Positions 34,689 to 45,412 of a stretch of 64,000 bases of DNA are shown here, one piece after another. Origin of the DNA: Mycobacterium sp. MS1601 (GTDB taxonomy: Bacteria > Actinomycetota > Actinomycetes > Mycobacteriales > Mycobacteriaceae); NCBI RefSeq assembly GCF_001984215.1, contig NZ_CP019420.1:3844001-3908000 (forward strand), written 5' to 3'. The notes below the pieces were generated by a model. That model worked only from the letters and a program-made list of their open reading frames with translations. It was not told where the DNA came from and made no database searches. Every line of letters starts with the position of its first letter. Within the stretch, counting starts at the first letter, position 1. The position numbers were made by a program, and so were the translations under genes.

Positions 34689-34897
34689 TTCTGCACCGGG
34701 TGCGGATCACGGTCTGAATCGCCTCGATCGCCTCAGGCGACCACCGCGAGTCAGGTGATCCGCCGGTGTCGGCCCTGGCACGAAATTGCGCGAGACGGCC
34801 CGTCAACGGCTAGGGCGGCTCCCGGAATCGGCGTTGGCGGACAAAGTGATTCCGGAGAATCGCCGGCAGTCAGGGCGCCCGCTTCCGCAAGCCCTCA
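34689..34897. other. Gene-free stretch
   Basis: No credible gene or repeat seen. This and the following fragment form the right border of the large insert before the conserved GlcD-like gene. Confidence 0.4.
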
Positions 34898-35170
34898 TTA
34901 CGGTGTGGTCGGTAACAGATCAGGCGCCGGTACGCCGAGTTCGGTCAGTGCGTCGATGTAGCGTTCGACGCCGGCGAGCTTGACCTCTTTGTGGCCGCGC
35001 ACGCTGTCCGGCGTACTGGCTGCTTCAACGGTGCTCTGGTAGACATCTACCCTGTTTGACACCGAATTGTGGAAGGCCGGATCGGTGAGCTGACGGGCCA
35101 CTTCATGTTCGTACTTGTATGCCGGCAATCTGAAAGAAGTACGCCCGGCAGTGCGGGCTCAACCGCCCCT
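34898..35170 (-). pseudogene. Orphan protein fragment
   Basis: The minus-strand frame reads PAYKYEHEVARQLTDPAFHNS, then STPDSVRGHKEVKLAGVERY and ALTELGVPAPDLL before stopping. It looks like the C-terminus of a real protein: composition and the phrase DSVRGHKEVKL recall the tail of indolepyruvate/2-oxoacid ferredoxin oxidoreductases. There is no proper start (TTG only, no ribosome site). Probably a truncated remnant at the insert border; identity uncertain. Confidence 0.35.
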
Positions 35171-35280
35171 GGGGGTGTGGAAACCTCCGGTCGGCTGGGT
35201 CTGACCAGTCGGCACCCCGTCTGTGGTCGAGATCCTGGTGTGGGACGCGATGACGTGGCCGTCGGAGCGGGCGGCGCGGC

Positions 35281-36639
<1,359 letters not shown>

Positions 36640-36652
36640 CACAATGACAATC

Positions 36653-37876
36653 CTAGAGGGCCGGGGTGCGGTCCAGTTCACGCAGCGACGGCATGACGAA
36701 GGCGACGGCGGCCACCAGCAGCATCGGTATCGACAGCGCGAAGAATGTGGCCTGCAGCCCGGCGGTGTCGGCCAGCGGACCCGCGATGATCAGGCCCAGT
36801 GGCCCCGCGGCGTAGGCCAGCGAGCCCATCACCCCGACCACGCGGCCGCGCAGATGCGCCGGTGCCCTGGTCTGCATCACGTAGTTGTAGATCGGCGCCA
36901 TCGGCCCGTAGACCAGGCCCACCACCGTGCACAACGCCAGGATCATCGGCAGCGGCGGCAGGAACGCGATCACCGTCATCGCCACCCCCAGCGTCGACAC
37001 CGCGGTGAGCATGGTGGCGCGCTTGCTCATCACCTTCGACAGCACGGCGTACCCGAGGGCGCCGATCAGCCCGCCGATGGACAGCGCCATCAAGACCCAG
37101 CCCAGGTGGGCGGGTTCGTTGCGGTCGGTGAAGTACTTGGGGAACAGCACGCTCTCCATCGGCATGTAGAGCCCAGTCACAGTCAGATCCACGAACGCCA
37201 GCCCGCGCAGCACCTTGTTGTGCCAGACAAACCGCAGTCCTTCGACGATGCCAGCCCATACGTTCTCGGGCAGGTGATCGAGGTCAGGCTTGCCTGCACC
37301 CTCGAGTCGCAACGTCAGGATGGCGGCGATGGACAGCACGAACGCAGCTGCTGTCACCCACATGGTGTTGACGCCGCCAATCGTGGCGATCAGCAGGCCG
37401 CCGATGCCGGGGCCCACGATGTAGGCCAGGTTGAACACGGCCTCGTAGACGCTGTTCGCGTGGTCCAGCGTCCACCCCGCCCGTGTCGCCGCCTCGGGCA
37501 GCATGGTCTCGCGGGCCGTCATTCCGGCGGGGTCGAAGAAGGCGCCGAGGGCGGCCAGCACCGCCAGCACGGCGACATTGACGGTGTCCACGCCGAAGCT
37601 CAAGGCCAGTACCGGCACGGCCGCCACCGACAGCGCAGACAGGGCGTCGGAAATCATCGACACCCGCCGCCGACCCAGGTAGTCCACCGCGGCGCCGGCG
37701 ATCAGCGTGGCGATCAACAGCGGCAGCGTGCCCGCCATCGCGACAATGGACGCATCGAGGGCCGAGCCGTTGCGCTGCAAGACCAGCCATGGGAACGCGA
37801 CCATCGAGATGCCGTTTCCGGTGCCCGCCATCAACGCGGCGAACAGAATGGTGAAGACCGGACCGCGCTTGTTCAT
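36653..37876 (-). CDS. MFS efflux transporter (Tap-like)
   Basis: A 407-residue major facilitator with twelve hydrophobic spans. It starts [21 protein letters not shown]; the loop after span 2 has [15 protein letters not shown] (the conserved Arg-rich motif A), and a long central loop lies near [17 protein letters not shown]. In M. tuberculosis the gene at this place, Rv1258c, encodes the Tap drug efflux pump, so export of drugs or metabolites is the likely job. It lies 13 bases upstream of the oxidase and is divergent from udgB. Confidence 0.88.
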   Translation of the reverse strand: MNKRGPVFTILFAALMAGTGNGISMVAFPWLVLQRNGSALDASIVAMAGTLPLLIATLIAGAAVDYLGRRRVSMISDALSALSVAAVPVLALSFGVDTVNVAVLAVLAALGAFFDPAGMTARETMLPEAATRAGWTLDHANSVYEAVFNLAYIVGPGIGGLLIATIGGVNTMWVTAAAFVLSIAAILTLRLEGAGKPDLDHLPENVWAGIVEGLRFVWHNKVLRGLAFVDLTVTGLYMPMESVLFPKYFTDRNEPAHLGWVLMALSIGGLIGALGYAVLSKVMSKRATMLTAVSTLGVAMTVIAFLPPLPMILALCTVVGLVYGPMAPIYNYVMQTRAPAHLRGRVVGVMGSLAYAAGPLGLIIAGPLADTAGLQATFFALSIPMLLVAAVAFVMPSLRELDRTPAL

Positions 37877-37940
37877 GGCGGGTCAGAATCTAGCAGCGCG
37901 CCCGCCGCCCCAGCCACGGATTTTCAGCGACGATGGACCC

Positions 37941-38756
37941 GTGCTCCCTCATCCACGTACCGGCGCGCTCTTCGATTCACCGGTGCCGCCCGGCCGCGGC
38001 TGGCCCGGTGATCCCGCCCGACGGTCCACTCCGGTCGCCGCCGACGTACAGGCGGTCGGCGAAAGTGCCGGGGATGCACGCACCCTGCGGCAGCTCGATG
38101 CCCGGATCTCGGTGTGCCGGGCCTGTCCACGTCTGGTGCAGTGGCGTGAGGATGTCGCCGTCGTCAAGCGGCGGGCGTTCGCCGACCAGCCGTACTGGGG
38201 TCGACCCGTGACGGGATGGGGGTCACCTCGACCGAAGGTGTTCATCGTCGGTTTGGCACCTGCCGCGCACGGCGCCAACCGTACCGGCAGGGTGTTCACC
38301 GGGGACCGTTCCGGCGACCAGCTGTTCGCCGCGTTGTACCGGGCCGGTCTGGTCAACCAGCCGACCAGCATCGATGCCGCAGATGGCTTGGAGTCCAACG
38401 GAATTCGGGTCAGTGCACCGGTGCGCTGCGCCCCGCCGGGCAATGCGCCCACACCGGAGGAGCGGACGACGTGCGCGCCGTGGCTGGCTGCCGAGTGGAG
38501 CCTGGTCTGCAAGCACGTGAAAGTGGTCGTCGCGTTGGGTGGCTTCGCTTGGCAGGTGGCGCTGGCGATGGTGGGGGAGACGGCCAGACCCAAGTTCGGG
38601 CACGGCGTCCTGTTCGAGGTGAAGCCTGGTCTGCAACTGCTCGGCTGCTACCACCCCAGTCAGCAGAACATGTTCACCGGCAGGCTGACCCCGGCAATGC
38701 TCGATGACATGTTCGCCAAGGCGGCCGCGGTGTCGGAATGTGAGGACCCGCCGTGA
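37941..38756 (+). CDS. udgB: Type-5 uracil-DNA glycosylase (UdgB)
   Basis: DNA repair enzyme of 271 residues removing uracil and other deaminated bases. Iron-sulfur Cys in [12 protein letters not shown] and [15 protein letters not shown]; motif A is [18 protein letters not shown], in which the usual catalytic acid of family-1 enzymes is replaced, as typical for family 5; the C-terminal motif is [17 protein letters not shown] 37941 gives the expected length. Same place as Rv1259. Its stop overlaps the next GTG by four bases. Confidence 0.93.
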   Translation: MLPHPRTGALFDSPVPPGRGWPGDPARRSTPVAADVQAVGESAGDARTLRQLDARISVCRACPRLVQWREDVAVVKRRAFADQPYWGRPVTGWGSPRPKVFIVGLAPAAHGANRTGRVFTGDRSGDQLFAALYRAGLVNQPTSIDAADGLESNGIRVSAPVRCAPPGNAPTPEERTTCAPWLAAEWSLVCKHVKVVVALGGFAWQVALAMVGETARPKFGHGVLFEVKPGLQLLGCYHPSQQNMFTGRLTPAMLDDMFAKAAAVSECEDPP

Positions 38757-39820
38757 CGTTGGCAAGAGTTATGCGGCTTTCTGTGCTCGATCTCGTCCCC
38801 GTTCGCTCCGACCAGACCTCCGCGGACGCCTTGTCGGCCACGGTTGCGTTGGCGCAGGCCGCCGACCGGCTCGGTTACACGCGCTACTGGGTGGCCGAGC
38901 ATCACAACATGCCCGCCGTCGCCGCCACCAGCCCACCCGTTGTCTTGGCGTACCTGGCCGGGCAGACCGAGCGGATCCGGCTGGGCTCGGGCGGAGTGAT
39001 GCTGCCCAACCACGCACCGCTGGCGGTGGCCGAGCAGTTCGCGCTATTGGAAGCCGCCGCTCCGGGGCGAGTCGACCTGGGCGTGGGCCGCGCCCCCGGC
39101 TCCGATCCCGTCACTTCGGTCGCGTTGCGTGGTGCCGCGGGTCGCGACGATTCCGACATCGCGAACTTCCCCCAGTACCTCGACGAGGTGGCTGCCATGA
39201 TGAGCGCGACCGGCGTCCGCGTCGAGATGCCGCGTCAGCTGATGCGCCCGGAGTACATCCTCAAGGCCACGCCGGCCGCGGCCAGTGAGCCGCGGCTGTG
39301 GCTGCTCGGTTCCTCGATGTACTCCGCACACCTGGCCGCCGCCAAGGGCCTGCCGTATGTGTTCGCGCACCACTTCGCCGGTCAGGGCACCGAGGAGGCG
39401 CTCGAGATCTACCGCGCCGAATTCCGGCCCAGCGATCTGGCAGCCGAGCCTGTCACGTTCATGACGGTCAATGCTTCGGTGGCGCCCACCACCGAGGAGG
39501 CGCACGCGCTGCTGCTGCCGCAGCTGGTGATGATGTCGACGCTGCGCACCGGAAAGCCTTTGCGCGCCGTCGATCTGGTCGAAGAAGCCCAGCAGATGCA
39601 GTTCACCGCGCAGGAGAGCGCGATCATCGAGGACGGCCGCGCCCGAGCTGTCGTCGGGGCTCCGGCGGAGGCTGCGGAACAGGTGCGTGAGGTGGCCGAG
39701 CACTTCGGTGTGGACGAGGTGATGATCAACCCGGTGGGCTCGGCGTTCCGCGGCACTGCCGCCACCACCGCGCCGGCCCGGGTGACGACGCTGGAACTCC
39801 TGGCTAAGGAGCTTTTCTAG
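38753..39820 (+). CDS. LLM-class flavin-dependent oxidoreductase
   Basis: Luciferase-like enzyme of 355 residues. Typical strings: [62 protein letters not shown] and [14 protein letters not shown], then [24 protein letters not shown]. The GTG at 38753 overlaps the udgB stop; ATG 38771 is an alternative start closer to the usual length. Substrate unknown; many such enzymes use reduced FMN or F420. Its end overlaps the convergent gene by 17 bases. Confidence 0.88.
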   Translation: MTLARVMRLSVLDLVPVRSDQTSADALSATVALAQAADRLGYTRYWVAEHHNMPAVAATSPPVVLAYLAGQTERIRLGSGGVMLPNHAPLAVAEQFALLEAAAPGRVDLGVGRAPGSDPVTSVALRGAAGRDDSDIANFPQYLDEVAAMMSATGVRVEMPRQLMRPEYILKATPAAASEPRLWLLGSSMYSAHLAAAKGLPYVFAHHFAGQGTEEALEIYRAEFRPSDLAAEPVTFMTVNASVAPTTEEAHALLLPQLVMMSTLRTGKPLRAVDLVEEAQQMQFTAQESAIIEDGRARAVVGAPAEAAEQVREVAEHFGVDEVMINPVGSAFRGTAATTAPARVTTLELLAKELF

Positions 39821-40253
39821 TCAGCACAATGATCGCGATCGGTCGGTCGGTGCGTTTCTGGTAGTTGGTGTACCGATCGGCGTTGTTGGCGTTCACCACG
39901 TGCCACAGCCGCGCATAGTCGGGCGCGTCGGGCAACAGAATCGAGGCGTGTACCGCGAAACGCTTTGGGCCGATGTTGATCTCGACGTCCGGGTGTGCCT
40001 TGAGGTTGTGGTACCAGGCTGGGTAGCGGTTGGCTCCGCCGTTGGATGCGACGATCAGGTACCGGCCGTCGTCCTCGGCGTAGGTCAGTGTGTTGACACG
40101 CGCGGCGCCGGTCTTCGCACCCACTGAATGCAACAGCAGGTTCGGCGGTACACCGGGCAGGCGGTGGCCGATCCGGCCGCCTGTCTTCTGGTAGATCAGG
40201 TCGTGGATACGCAGCAACCGTAGGCCGAACTTCTGCACTGGGGACAGGCTCAT
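39804..40253 (-). CDS. Deazaflavin (F420)-dependent nitroreductase family protein
   Basis: A 149-residue protein of the DUF385/Ddn family, flavin-reductase-like split barrel. Visible family strings: [77 protein letters not shown]. Related mycobacterial proteins use F420H2. Position and size match Rv1261c. It marks the left border of the second accessory insert. Confidence 0.9.
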   Translation of the reverse strand: MSLSPVQKFGLRLLRIHDLIYQKTGGRIGHRLPGVPPNLLLHSVGAKTGAARVNTLTYAEDDGRYLIVASNGGANRYPAWYHNLKAHPDVEINIGPKRFAVHASILLPDAPDYARLWHVVNANNADRYTNYQKRTDRPIAIIVLTRKAP

Positions 40254-40265
40254 GTCACCAGTGTG

Positions 40266-41903
40266 TCAGCCGAGCCCGACGATGCGGGCCACGGACAGCG
40301 CGGAGGTGAGCCGCAGCAGGTCACGGGGTTTCGAGAGTTTCAATCCGGTCAGTCCTTCCAACCGGCGTACGCGTTGCGCCACGGTGTTCGGATGCAGGTG
40401 CAGTTCTGCGGCCGTGCTCTGTCGGTCCAGGTCGTGGTCCAGCAGCACCCGCGCCGTGCGCAGGAGCTCGGTGGTGTTCTCCCGGTCGTAGTCCAGCGCT
40501 GCGCCCAGCGTTGAACTCGCGAAATCCCGCAGCGCAGTGGGATCGTCGAGCTGTAGCAACAGATGGTCGATGGCCGTCTCCCGCAGGTCGATCACACCCG
40601 CGTCCTCCCCGCCGAGGTCCAGCGCGCCCCGCACCGTGCGGAACAGACCGGGCAGGCGGGACGGTGGTTCAGCCCCGGTGACCGCGGCGATCGCCCGGGA
40701 CACCGCGCCTCCACCGACCAGCGCCCCCACCAACTGCGCGGCGAACACCGCCACCTCACCGGCTGCCGGTGACCACACCAGCACCAGGTCGTCGCGGTAG
40801 ATCGCCGCGAGCGGCCGTGGCGACACCCGCGAGACCACCCGATCCGCGGCGGCCAGCAGCCGGTCGTGTGAACCCGTGCATCGCAACGCCAGTAGATGCT
40901 GTCGCCCCGACAGATCCCACCCGAGCCGGCGGGCGCGATCCAGCAGCGCGTCGGCGTCGGAATCGGCGCTGAGCAGGTCCGCGACCAGCGATCCCCGCAG
41001 CCGCTGCTCCACCTCTGCGGCGGTGCGGGCCCGCAGCAGCTCCAGGGCCGTCACCACCGCGGCTTGCTCGGCAGCCCGGACGTCCAGGCGTGACAGGTCC
41101 TCGGGTGGCGCGTCGATGCGTATGTGCGCCACTACTTTTCCATCCAGTACCACGCCCGTGGACGCGATGTCGTGGTCGGGTGGGGAGAACCCGCCGGCCA
41201 GCCGCTCACCGTAGACGTCTTCGATCAGCACGTCTCGGCCCAGCAGTTCGGACAGCGCGGAGGCCACCCCGCTGACTCCTTCGCCACGCAGCGCGGTGGC
41301 GGTCAGCAGCGTGTGCACCTCCTCGGAGCGGCGCAGTTCGCGGATGGTGTTCTGCTCACTGGCGCGCAGTTGCGCGGTGCCCAGTGCTATTGCCACCTGG
41401 GTGGCCATGGCGTTGACCAGGCTGATCTCGGCGTGGCCGAAGCGATGCGGTGTCGCGTGATAGCCGTTGAGTGCGCCGACGACGCGACTGCCACGACGCA
41501 ACGGCACCGACACCAGTGCGCGGTAGCCCTGTTCGTGTGCGACGCCGCCCCAGGGCCCGATGCCGGGGACGGACTCGATGTCTTCCAGCGCCACCACGTC
41601 CCCGGTGCGGAACGCGATGCTGGTCGGAGCCTCTTCGCCGTCGGAGCCGGCCAGCAGGATCGGCCGCTGTGCGTTGACCTGTGCGACGTAGTCGGGGGAC
41701 AGCCCGTGGGAGCCGACAATGGTCAGTGCCCGCTCGTGCTCATCGGGCAGGAACACCGCGCAGAAGTCGTACCCCAGCAGGGTGCACGCAGTGCGGGCGA
41801 CTCGGTTCAGTAGGTCGGTGACGGGTTCGTCGCCGCCGACGGCCTCGCCGATGCCGGCCAGTGCGTCCAACCACAGTTCCAAGCGATGTGTCGGCACAGA
41901 CAT
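40266..41903 (-). CDS. GAF-PucR (CdaR-type) transcriptional regulator
   Basis: A 545-residue regulator. The N-terminal GAF sensor includes DLLNRVARTACTLLGYDFCAVFLPD and RALVSVPLRRGSRVVGALNGY. A middle PucR-like region follows, with a C-terminal PucR helix-turn-helix TTELLRTARVLLDHDLDRQSTAAELHLHPNTVAQRVRRLE. Such regulators activate catabolic operons for purines, sugar acids or aromatics. ATG 41903 is used; ATG 41915 is possible. It is divergent from, and probably controls, the ABC transporter operon. Confidence 0.88.
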   Translation of the reverse strand: MSVPTHRLELWLDALAGIGEAVGGDEPVTDLLNRVARTACTLLGYDFCAVFLPDEHERALTIVGSHGLSPDYVAQVNAQRPILLAGSDGEEAPTSIAFRTGDVVALEDIESVPGIGPWGGVAHEQGYRALVSVPLRRGSRVVGALNGYHATPHRFGHAEISLVNAMATQVAIALGTAQLRASEQNTIRELRRSEEVHTLLTATALRGEGVSGVASALSELLGRDVLIEDVYGERLAGGFSPPDHDIASTGVVLDGKVVAHIRIDAPPEDLSRLDVRAAEQAAVVTALELLRARTAAEVEQRLRGSLVADLLSADSDADALLDRARRLGWDLSGRQHLLALRCTGSHDRLLAAADRVVSRVSPRPLAAIYRDDLVLVWSPAAGEVAVFAAQLVGALVGGGAVSRAIAAVTGAEPPSRLPGLFRTVRGALDLGGEDAGVIDLRETAIDHLLLQLDDPTALRDFASSTLGAALDYDRENTTELLRTARVLLDHDLDRQSTAAELHLHPNTVAQRVRRLEGLTGLKLSKPRDLLRLTSALSVARIVGLG

Positions 41904-41975
41904 AAAGCTCAGCATAAGTGTGTGGTCATAAACATTGCCTGCAGTGGCCTGGCTCACGCATCGTGTTCAGCGACG

Positions 41976-41989
41976 GTGACAGCCGTCAC
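41976..41989. promoter_or_regulatory. Dyad GTGAC-AGCC-GTCAC, possible PucR-type operator
   Basis: Perfect five-base arms about 22 bases upstream of the lipoprotein gene start, in the gap between the regulator and the ABC operon. It is a candidate binding site for the divergent regulator or a small hairpin at the mRNA start. Confidence 0.4.
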
Positions 41990-42010
41990 AAGACTCACAA
42001 GGAGGTGACT

Positions 42011-43075
42011 GTGCGCCGAGAAAGACGCATCAGGCACACGCGGGTGACGGTCGCACTGGCCTCGATCTTGGGAATGGTCGTCACGACGGTGTTCACCGCC
42101 GGCTGCTCGGCCGGACTCGGCGGCCCTGCGTCGTCGCGGGCTGCTCGTGACGGCGAGATCCGATTCACGTTCGCCCCTGACCCGATCTGGGACTACATGC
42201 ACGACACCGGACTGGTGCAGCAGTGGGAAGACCAAACCGGCTACACCATCGAGACCAGCGCGACCTGGGACGAGTTCGGGTTGTTCGCCGGCGGGCACGC
42301 CGACATCATCTCCACCGCGTCGTTCGAGGTCCCGTACCTCGAAGAGCAGACACAGCGCGAAACGGTCATCATCGGCCGATACAACGCCGAACGCAGCCGC
42401 ATTCTGGTGCGCACCGACGACCCGGCTCAGTCGCTGGAAGACCTGCGCGGCAAGCGGATCGGCGTCTTCACCACAGTGTCGGGAACTCTGGTCTGGAGTG
42501 CGCTGATCAAGCAGATGCACGACATGAACCTCGTCGGTGGGGATTTCGAGGTGGTCGTCGCCGACATCCAGAACCTGTCGAACCTGTTGGCACGCGGCGA
42601 GATCGACGCCTGCATCTGCTATCCGGACCTCTCGGTACGCGAGCTGCATGATGGCACCGTCCGCCCGCTCTATGACGGAAAATCTTCGGCAGACCTCTTC
42701 GCCGAACTCAACGCACCCGGCCACGACGGCCCCATGGGCAACGTTTTCGTGGCCCGCAAGGACTGGGTGGACGAGCACCCGGCCGAGGTGTCGGCATTCT
42801 TGGACCTGTGGGAGCTGGGTCTGTCCGAATGGCAGGACCACCGCGACGAGATGATCGAGGACTACCCCCAGCACTTCGCCGTCGCCACACCTGAGGACAT
42901 CGAGTTCATGAAACAGTATGTGGCCGAGCATGACTGGGTGGTCGACGACGTACGCTTCGATCAGCAGTGGGCCGATGACGAGAGTTCGATCTTCGATCTG
43001 ATGCGCAGCACCGGCATCATCGGCGACGACATCCCCGATCCCCGGTTCCTGCCTACCGAAGGAGTCCAGCAGTGA
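42011..43075 (+). CDS. ABC transporter substrate-binding lipoprotein (NMT1/SsuA-like)
   Basis: Exported binding protein of 354 residues. GTG 42011 follows AAGGAGG at five bases. The signal VTVALASILGMVVTTVFTAGCSAG has a lipobox with Cys for lipid anchoring. The mature part resembles the NMT1/taurine-nitrate binding fold: FTFAPDPIWDYMHDTG, SLEDLRGKRIGVFTTVSGTLVW, LLARGEIDACICYPDLS. It delivers the substrate to the permeases encoded next. The ligand is unidentified; neighbours suggest a ring compound. Confidence 0.88.
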   Translation: MRRERRIRHTRVTVALASILGMVVTTVFTAGCSAGLGGPASSRAARDGEIRFTFAPDPIWDYMHDTGLVQQWEDQTGYTIETSATWDEFGLFAGGHADIISTASFEVPYLEEQTQRETVIIGRYNAERSRILVRTDDPAQSLEDLRGKRIGVFTTVSGTLVWSALIKQMHDMNLVGGDFEVVVADIQNLSNLLARGEIDACICYPDLSVRELHDGTVRPLYDGKSSADLFAELNAPGHDGPMGNVFVARKDWVDEHPAEVSAFLDLWELGLSEWQDHRDEMIEDYPQHFAVATPEDIEFMKQYVAEHDWVVDDVRFDQQWADDESSIFDLMRSTGIIGDDIPDPRFLPTEGVQQ

Positions 43076-43875
43076 CGCAGATCATCGAGGCGCCGCCGTC
43101 ACCGGCGGCGGCCCGCCCGGCCAGAGGCCCGCGCCGGTGGGTGGTCTCGGGTATCGCGCTGATCGGTGCAGTGGCAGCCTGGGCGGGTATCGCCGCCTGG
43201 ATCAACGACCCGATCCTGCCTGCCCCGCTGGCAGTCGGAGAGCAGATCGTCGAGATCACGCTCTCTGGTGAGGCGTTCACCAACTTTGCCTCCAGCATCG
43301 CCAAGATCGCGGCGGGATTCGTGATCGCGATGGCAGCAGGGTTGGTCATCGGCTTTGCCATGGGTCGCAGTCGATTCATGACAACGTACTTCTCACTGCC
43401 GCTGTTCGTGCTCGGCAACATGCCAGGGCTGACGTACGCGGTGTTCGGCCTGCTGATCTTCGGTGTCGGCGCGGGCGGTCCCATCGTGGTGTCCGCTTTG
43501 GTGGCCACCCCGTTCATCGCGATCAACGTGGCCGAGGGTGTGCGTTCGGTGGATGGCAAGCTGCTGGCGATGTGTCAGGCCTTCGAACGCAACCGGCGCG
43601 ACGTCCTGCGCCACCTCTATCTACCGGCCTTGGCCACGTTTGTCTTCGCCGGTGTGCGCTACGGCTTCGCGATGGCCTGGAAGGTGGAGGCGCTGACCGA
43701 GGTGTTCGGTGCCAGCGACGGCGTCGGCTTCATGATCCGCAAGGCCTACCAGGAGTTCCAGGTGGCCGACATGCTGGCCTGGACAGGCCTTTTCATCATC
43801 ACCATGATCCTGATCGAGCGCGGCCTCGCCTACACAGAGACCCGCTTCTTCGCCTGGCGGAAGGACCTCGCATGA
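43072..43875 (+). CDS. ABC transporter permease 1
   Basis: A 267-residue membrane protein of the BPD_transp_1/SsuC class. About six spans; the ATPase-contact EAA loop near ACQAFERNRRDVLRHLYLPALATF carries the pattern E-A-A-like followed by Gly-poor loop and LPA. The GTG start overlaps the binding-protein stop by four bases. It forms a heterodimeric pore with permease 2, since both genes differ in sequence. Confidence 0.88.
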   Translation: MTQIIEAPPSPAAARPARGPRRWVVSGIALIGAVAAWAGIAAWINDPILPAPLAVGEQIVEITLSGEAFTNFASSIAKIAAGFVIAMAAGLVIGFAMGRSRFMTTYFSLPLFVLGNMPGLTYAVFGLLIFGVGAGGPIVVSALVATPFIAINVAEGVRSVDGKLLAMCQAFERNRRDVLRHLYLPALATFVFAGVRYGFAMAWKVEALTEVFGASDGVGFMIRKAYQEFQVADMLAWTGLFIITMILIERGLAYTETRFFAWRKDLA

Positions 43876-44636
43876 CCACCCTGGCATTAAAAGAGCGGGG
43901 GATGTCGGCGCTGGCCTTGAGCGCGTCGCTCCTGAGCATCCTGGCGGTGTGGCAGATCGCCGTGGTGGTGGGCAACCGGGTGCCCTCGCCCGCCCAAACC
44001 GTCGAGCGATTGGCCTCCGAAGCGGCCATCGGTGAACTGTGGCACAACCTGGCGTTGTCGGCCAACCGATTCCTGCTCGGACTGGTTCTGGCGCTGGTGG
44101 TTGGCACCGCGTTGGGCGTGCTGATGGGCATGTCGAAACTGGCCGACCTGGCGTTCTCCGACCTCAACGCCGCCGGCCTGGCCATCCCGGCTGTCATCTG
44201 GGCATTGCTGACCACCATGTGGTTCGGCTTCGGGTGGCTGACCCCGGTGGTGACGGTATTCCTGTCCGGCTTGCCGTTCGTGGTGGTGAACATCGCCAAA
44301 GCCACCCGGGCCGTTCCGGCCGAATTGGTATTGATGGCACGGTCTTTCGGTGTCCCCAGCTCCTACATCCTGCGTCACATCGTGGCACCCGCGGTCGCCG
44401 GGTCCACGGTGGCAGCGGTCCGGTTCGCGATCATGAGCGCCTGGAACGGTCTGCTGCTGGCGGAGTGGTTCGGCTCCACCTCGGGTGTCGGGTGGCGCTC
44501 ACGCTACTGGTACGACGCCAACCAGCTCGACGGCTTCTTTGCCTGGGTACTGGTGTTCATCCTGGTGCTCGTCATCGCCGACCTGCTGATCCTCGGTCCC
44601 ATCGAAAAGTACGCCACTCGCTGGCGCACGGTCTGA
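43872..44636 (+). CDS. ABC transporter permease 2
   Basis: A 254-residue permease of the same class. Coupling loop LVLMARSFGVPSSYILRHIVAPAVAGS is the EAA-type motif contacted by the ATPase. Spans include ALALSASLLSILAVWQIAVVV and GLVLALVVGTALGVLMG. ATG 43872 overlaps the previous stop by four bases. Only 14 bases separate it from the ATPase gene. Confidence 0.88.
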   Translation: MTTLALKERGMSALALSASLLSILAVWQIAVVVGNRVPSPAQTVERLASEAAIGELWHNLALSANRFLLGLVLALVVGTALGVLMGMSKLADLAFSDLNAAGLAIPAVIWALLTTMWFGFGWLTPVVTVFLSGLPFVVVNIAKATRAVPAELVLMARSFGVPSSYILRHIVAPAVAGSTVAAVRFAIMSAWNGLLLAEWFGSTSGVGWRSRYWYDANQLDGFFAWVLVFILVLVIADLLILGPIEKYATRWRTV

Positions 44637-44650
44637 AAGAGAGAAAACCC

Positions 44651-45412
44651 ATGGCTTCCATCGAGATCCGGGATCTGGTCAAGGACTACCATGACCGCAA
44701 GGGCAACCGCACTCGCGTCATCGACAACATCGACCTGACCATCTCCGGCGAGACGTTCGTCTCCGTCGTCGGCCCTTCCGGCAGCGGCAAGACCACGCTG
44801 TTGAACATCGTCTCCGGCATCGAGACCCACACGTCCGGCACCGTCAGCCTGCGCTCCGGCGGCCACGACGCCCGCGTCGGGTACGTCTTCCAGGACCCGC
44901 GGCTGCTTCCGTGGCGGAATGTGATGGCCAATCTCGGCTTCGTGCAACACGAACGGCCCGGGTGGGAGGAACGCGCCAAGCACTACCTGGACCTGGTGGG
45001 CCTGGCACACTGCGCCGACCGCTATCCCTCGCAGCTTTCCGGAGGCCAGCAGCAGCGCATCGGCATCGCCCGTGCGTTCGCGGTCGAACCGGACGTCCTG
45101 CTGATGGACGAGCCGTTCTCCCATCTGGACGCCATGACCTCGCGCACCTTGCGCGAACACCTGGAGCGCATCTGGCTGGAGTCGCGGCGCACCGTCATGT
45201 TCGTCACCCACGACGTCACCGAGGCGGTTCAGCTGTCCGACCGCATCGTGGTTCTCGAACCGGGCGGACGGGTCCACGAGATCATCGACGTCGACCTGCC
45301 GAGGCCCCGCAAAGCCTCCGATCCCGCGGTGGCGATGCTGCAGGCCGAGGTGCTGGCCCGGTTCGAGAAACTCGAAGCCGCTGGTGCCGAGAAAGCAGGC
45401 GCGGCAGTATGA
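44651..45412 (+). CDS. ABC transporter ATP-binding protein
   Basis: Energy-coupling ATPase of 253 residues. Walker A GPSGSGKTTLL, Q-loop FQDPRLLPWRNV, signature LSGGQQQRIGIARAFA, Walker B VLLMDEPFSHLDA, switch His in FVTHDVTEAVQ. The FQDPRLLPW pattern is characteristic of SsuB/TauB/NrtD-type ATPases. AAAGAGAG precedes the ATG. Its stop overlaps the amidohydrolase ATG by four bases. Confidence 0.93.
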   Translation: MASIEIRDLVKDYHDRKGNRTRVIDNIDLTISGETFVSVVGPSGSGKTTLLNIVSGIETHTSGTVSLRSGGHDARVGYVFQDPRLLPWRNVMANLGFVQHERPGWEERAKHYLDLVGLAHCADRYPSQLSGGQQQRIGIARAFAVEPDVLLMDEPFSHLDAMTSRTLREHLERIWLESRRTVMFVTHDVTEAVQLSDRIVVLEPGGRVHEIIDVDLPRPRKASDPAVAMLQAEVLARFEKLEAAGAEKAGAAV

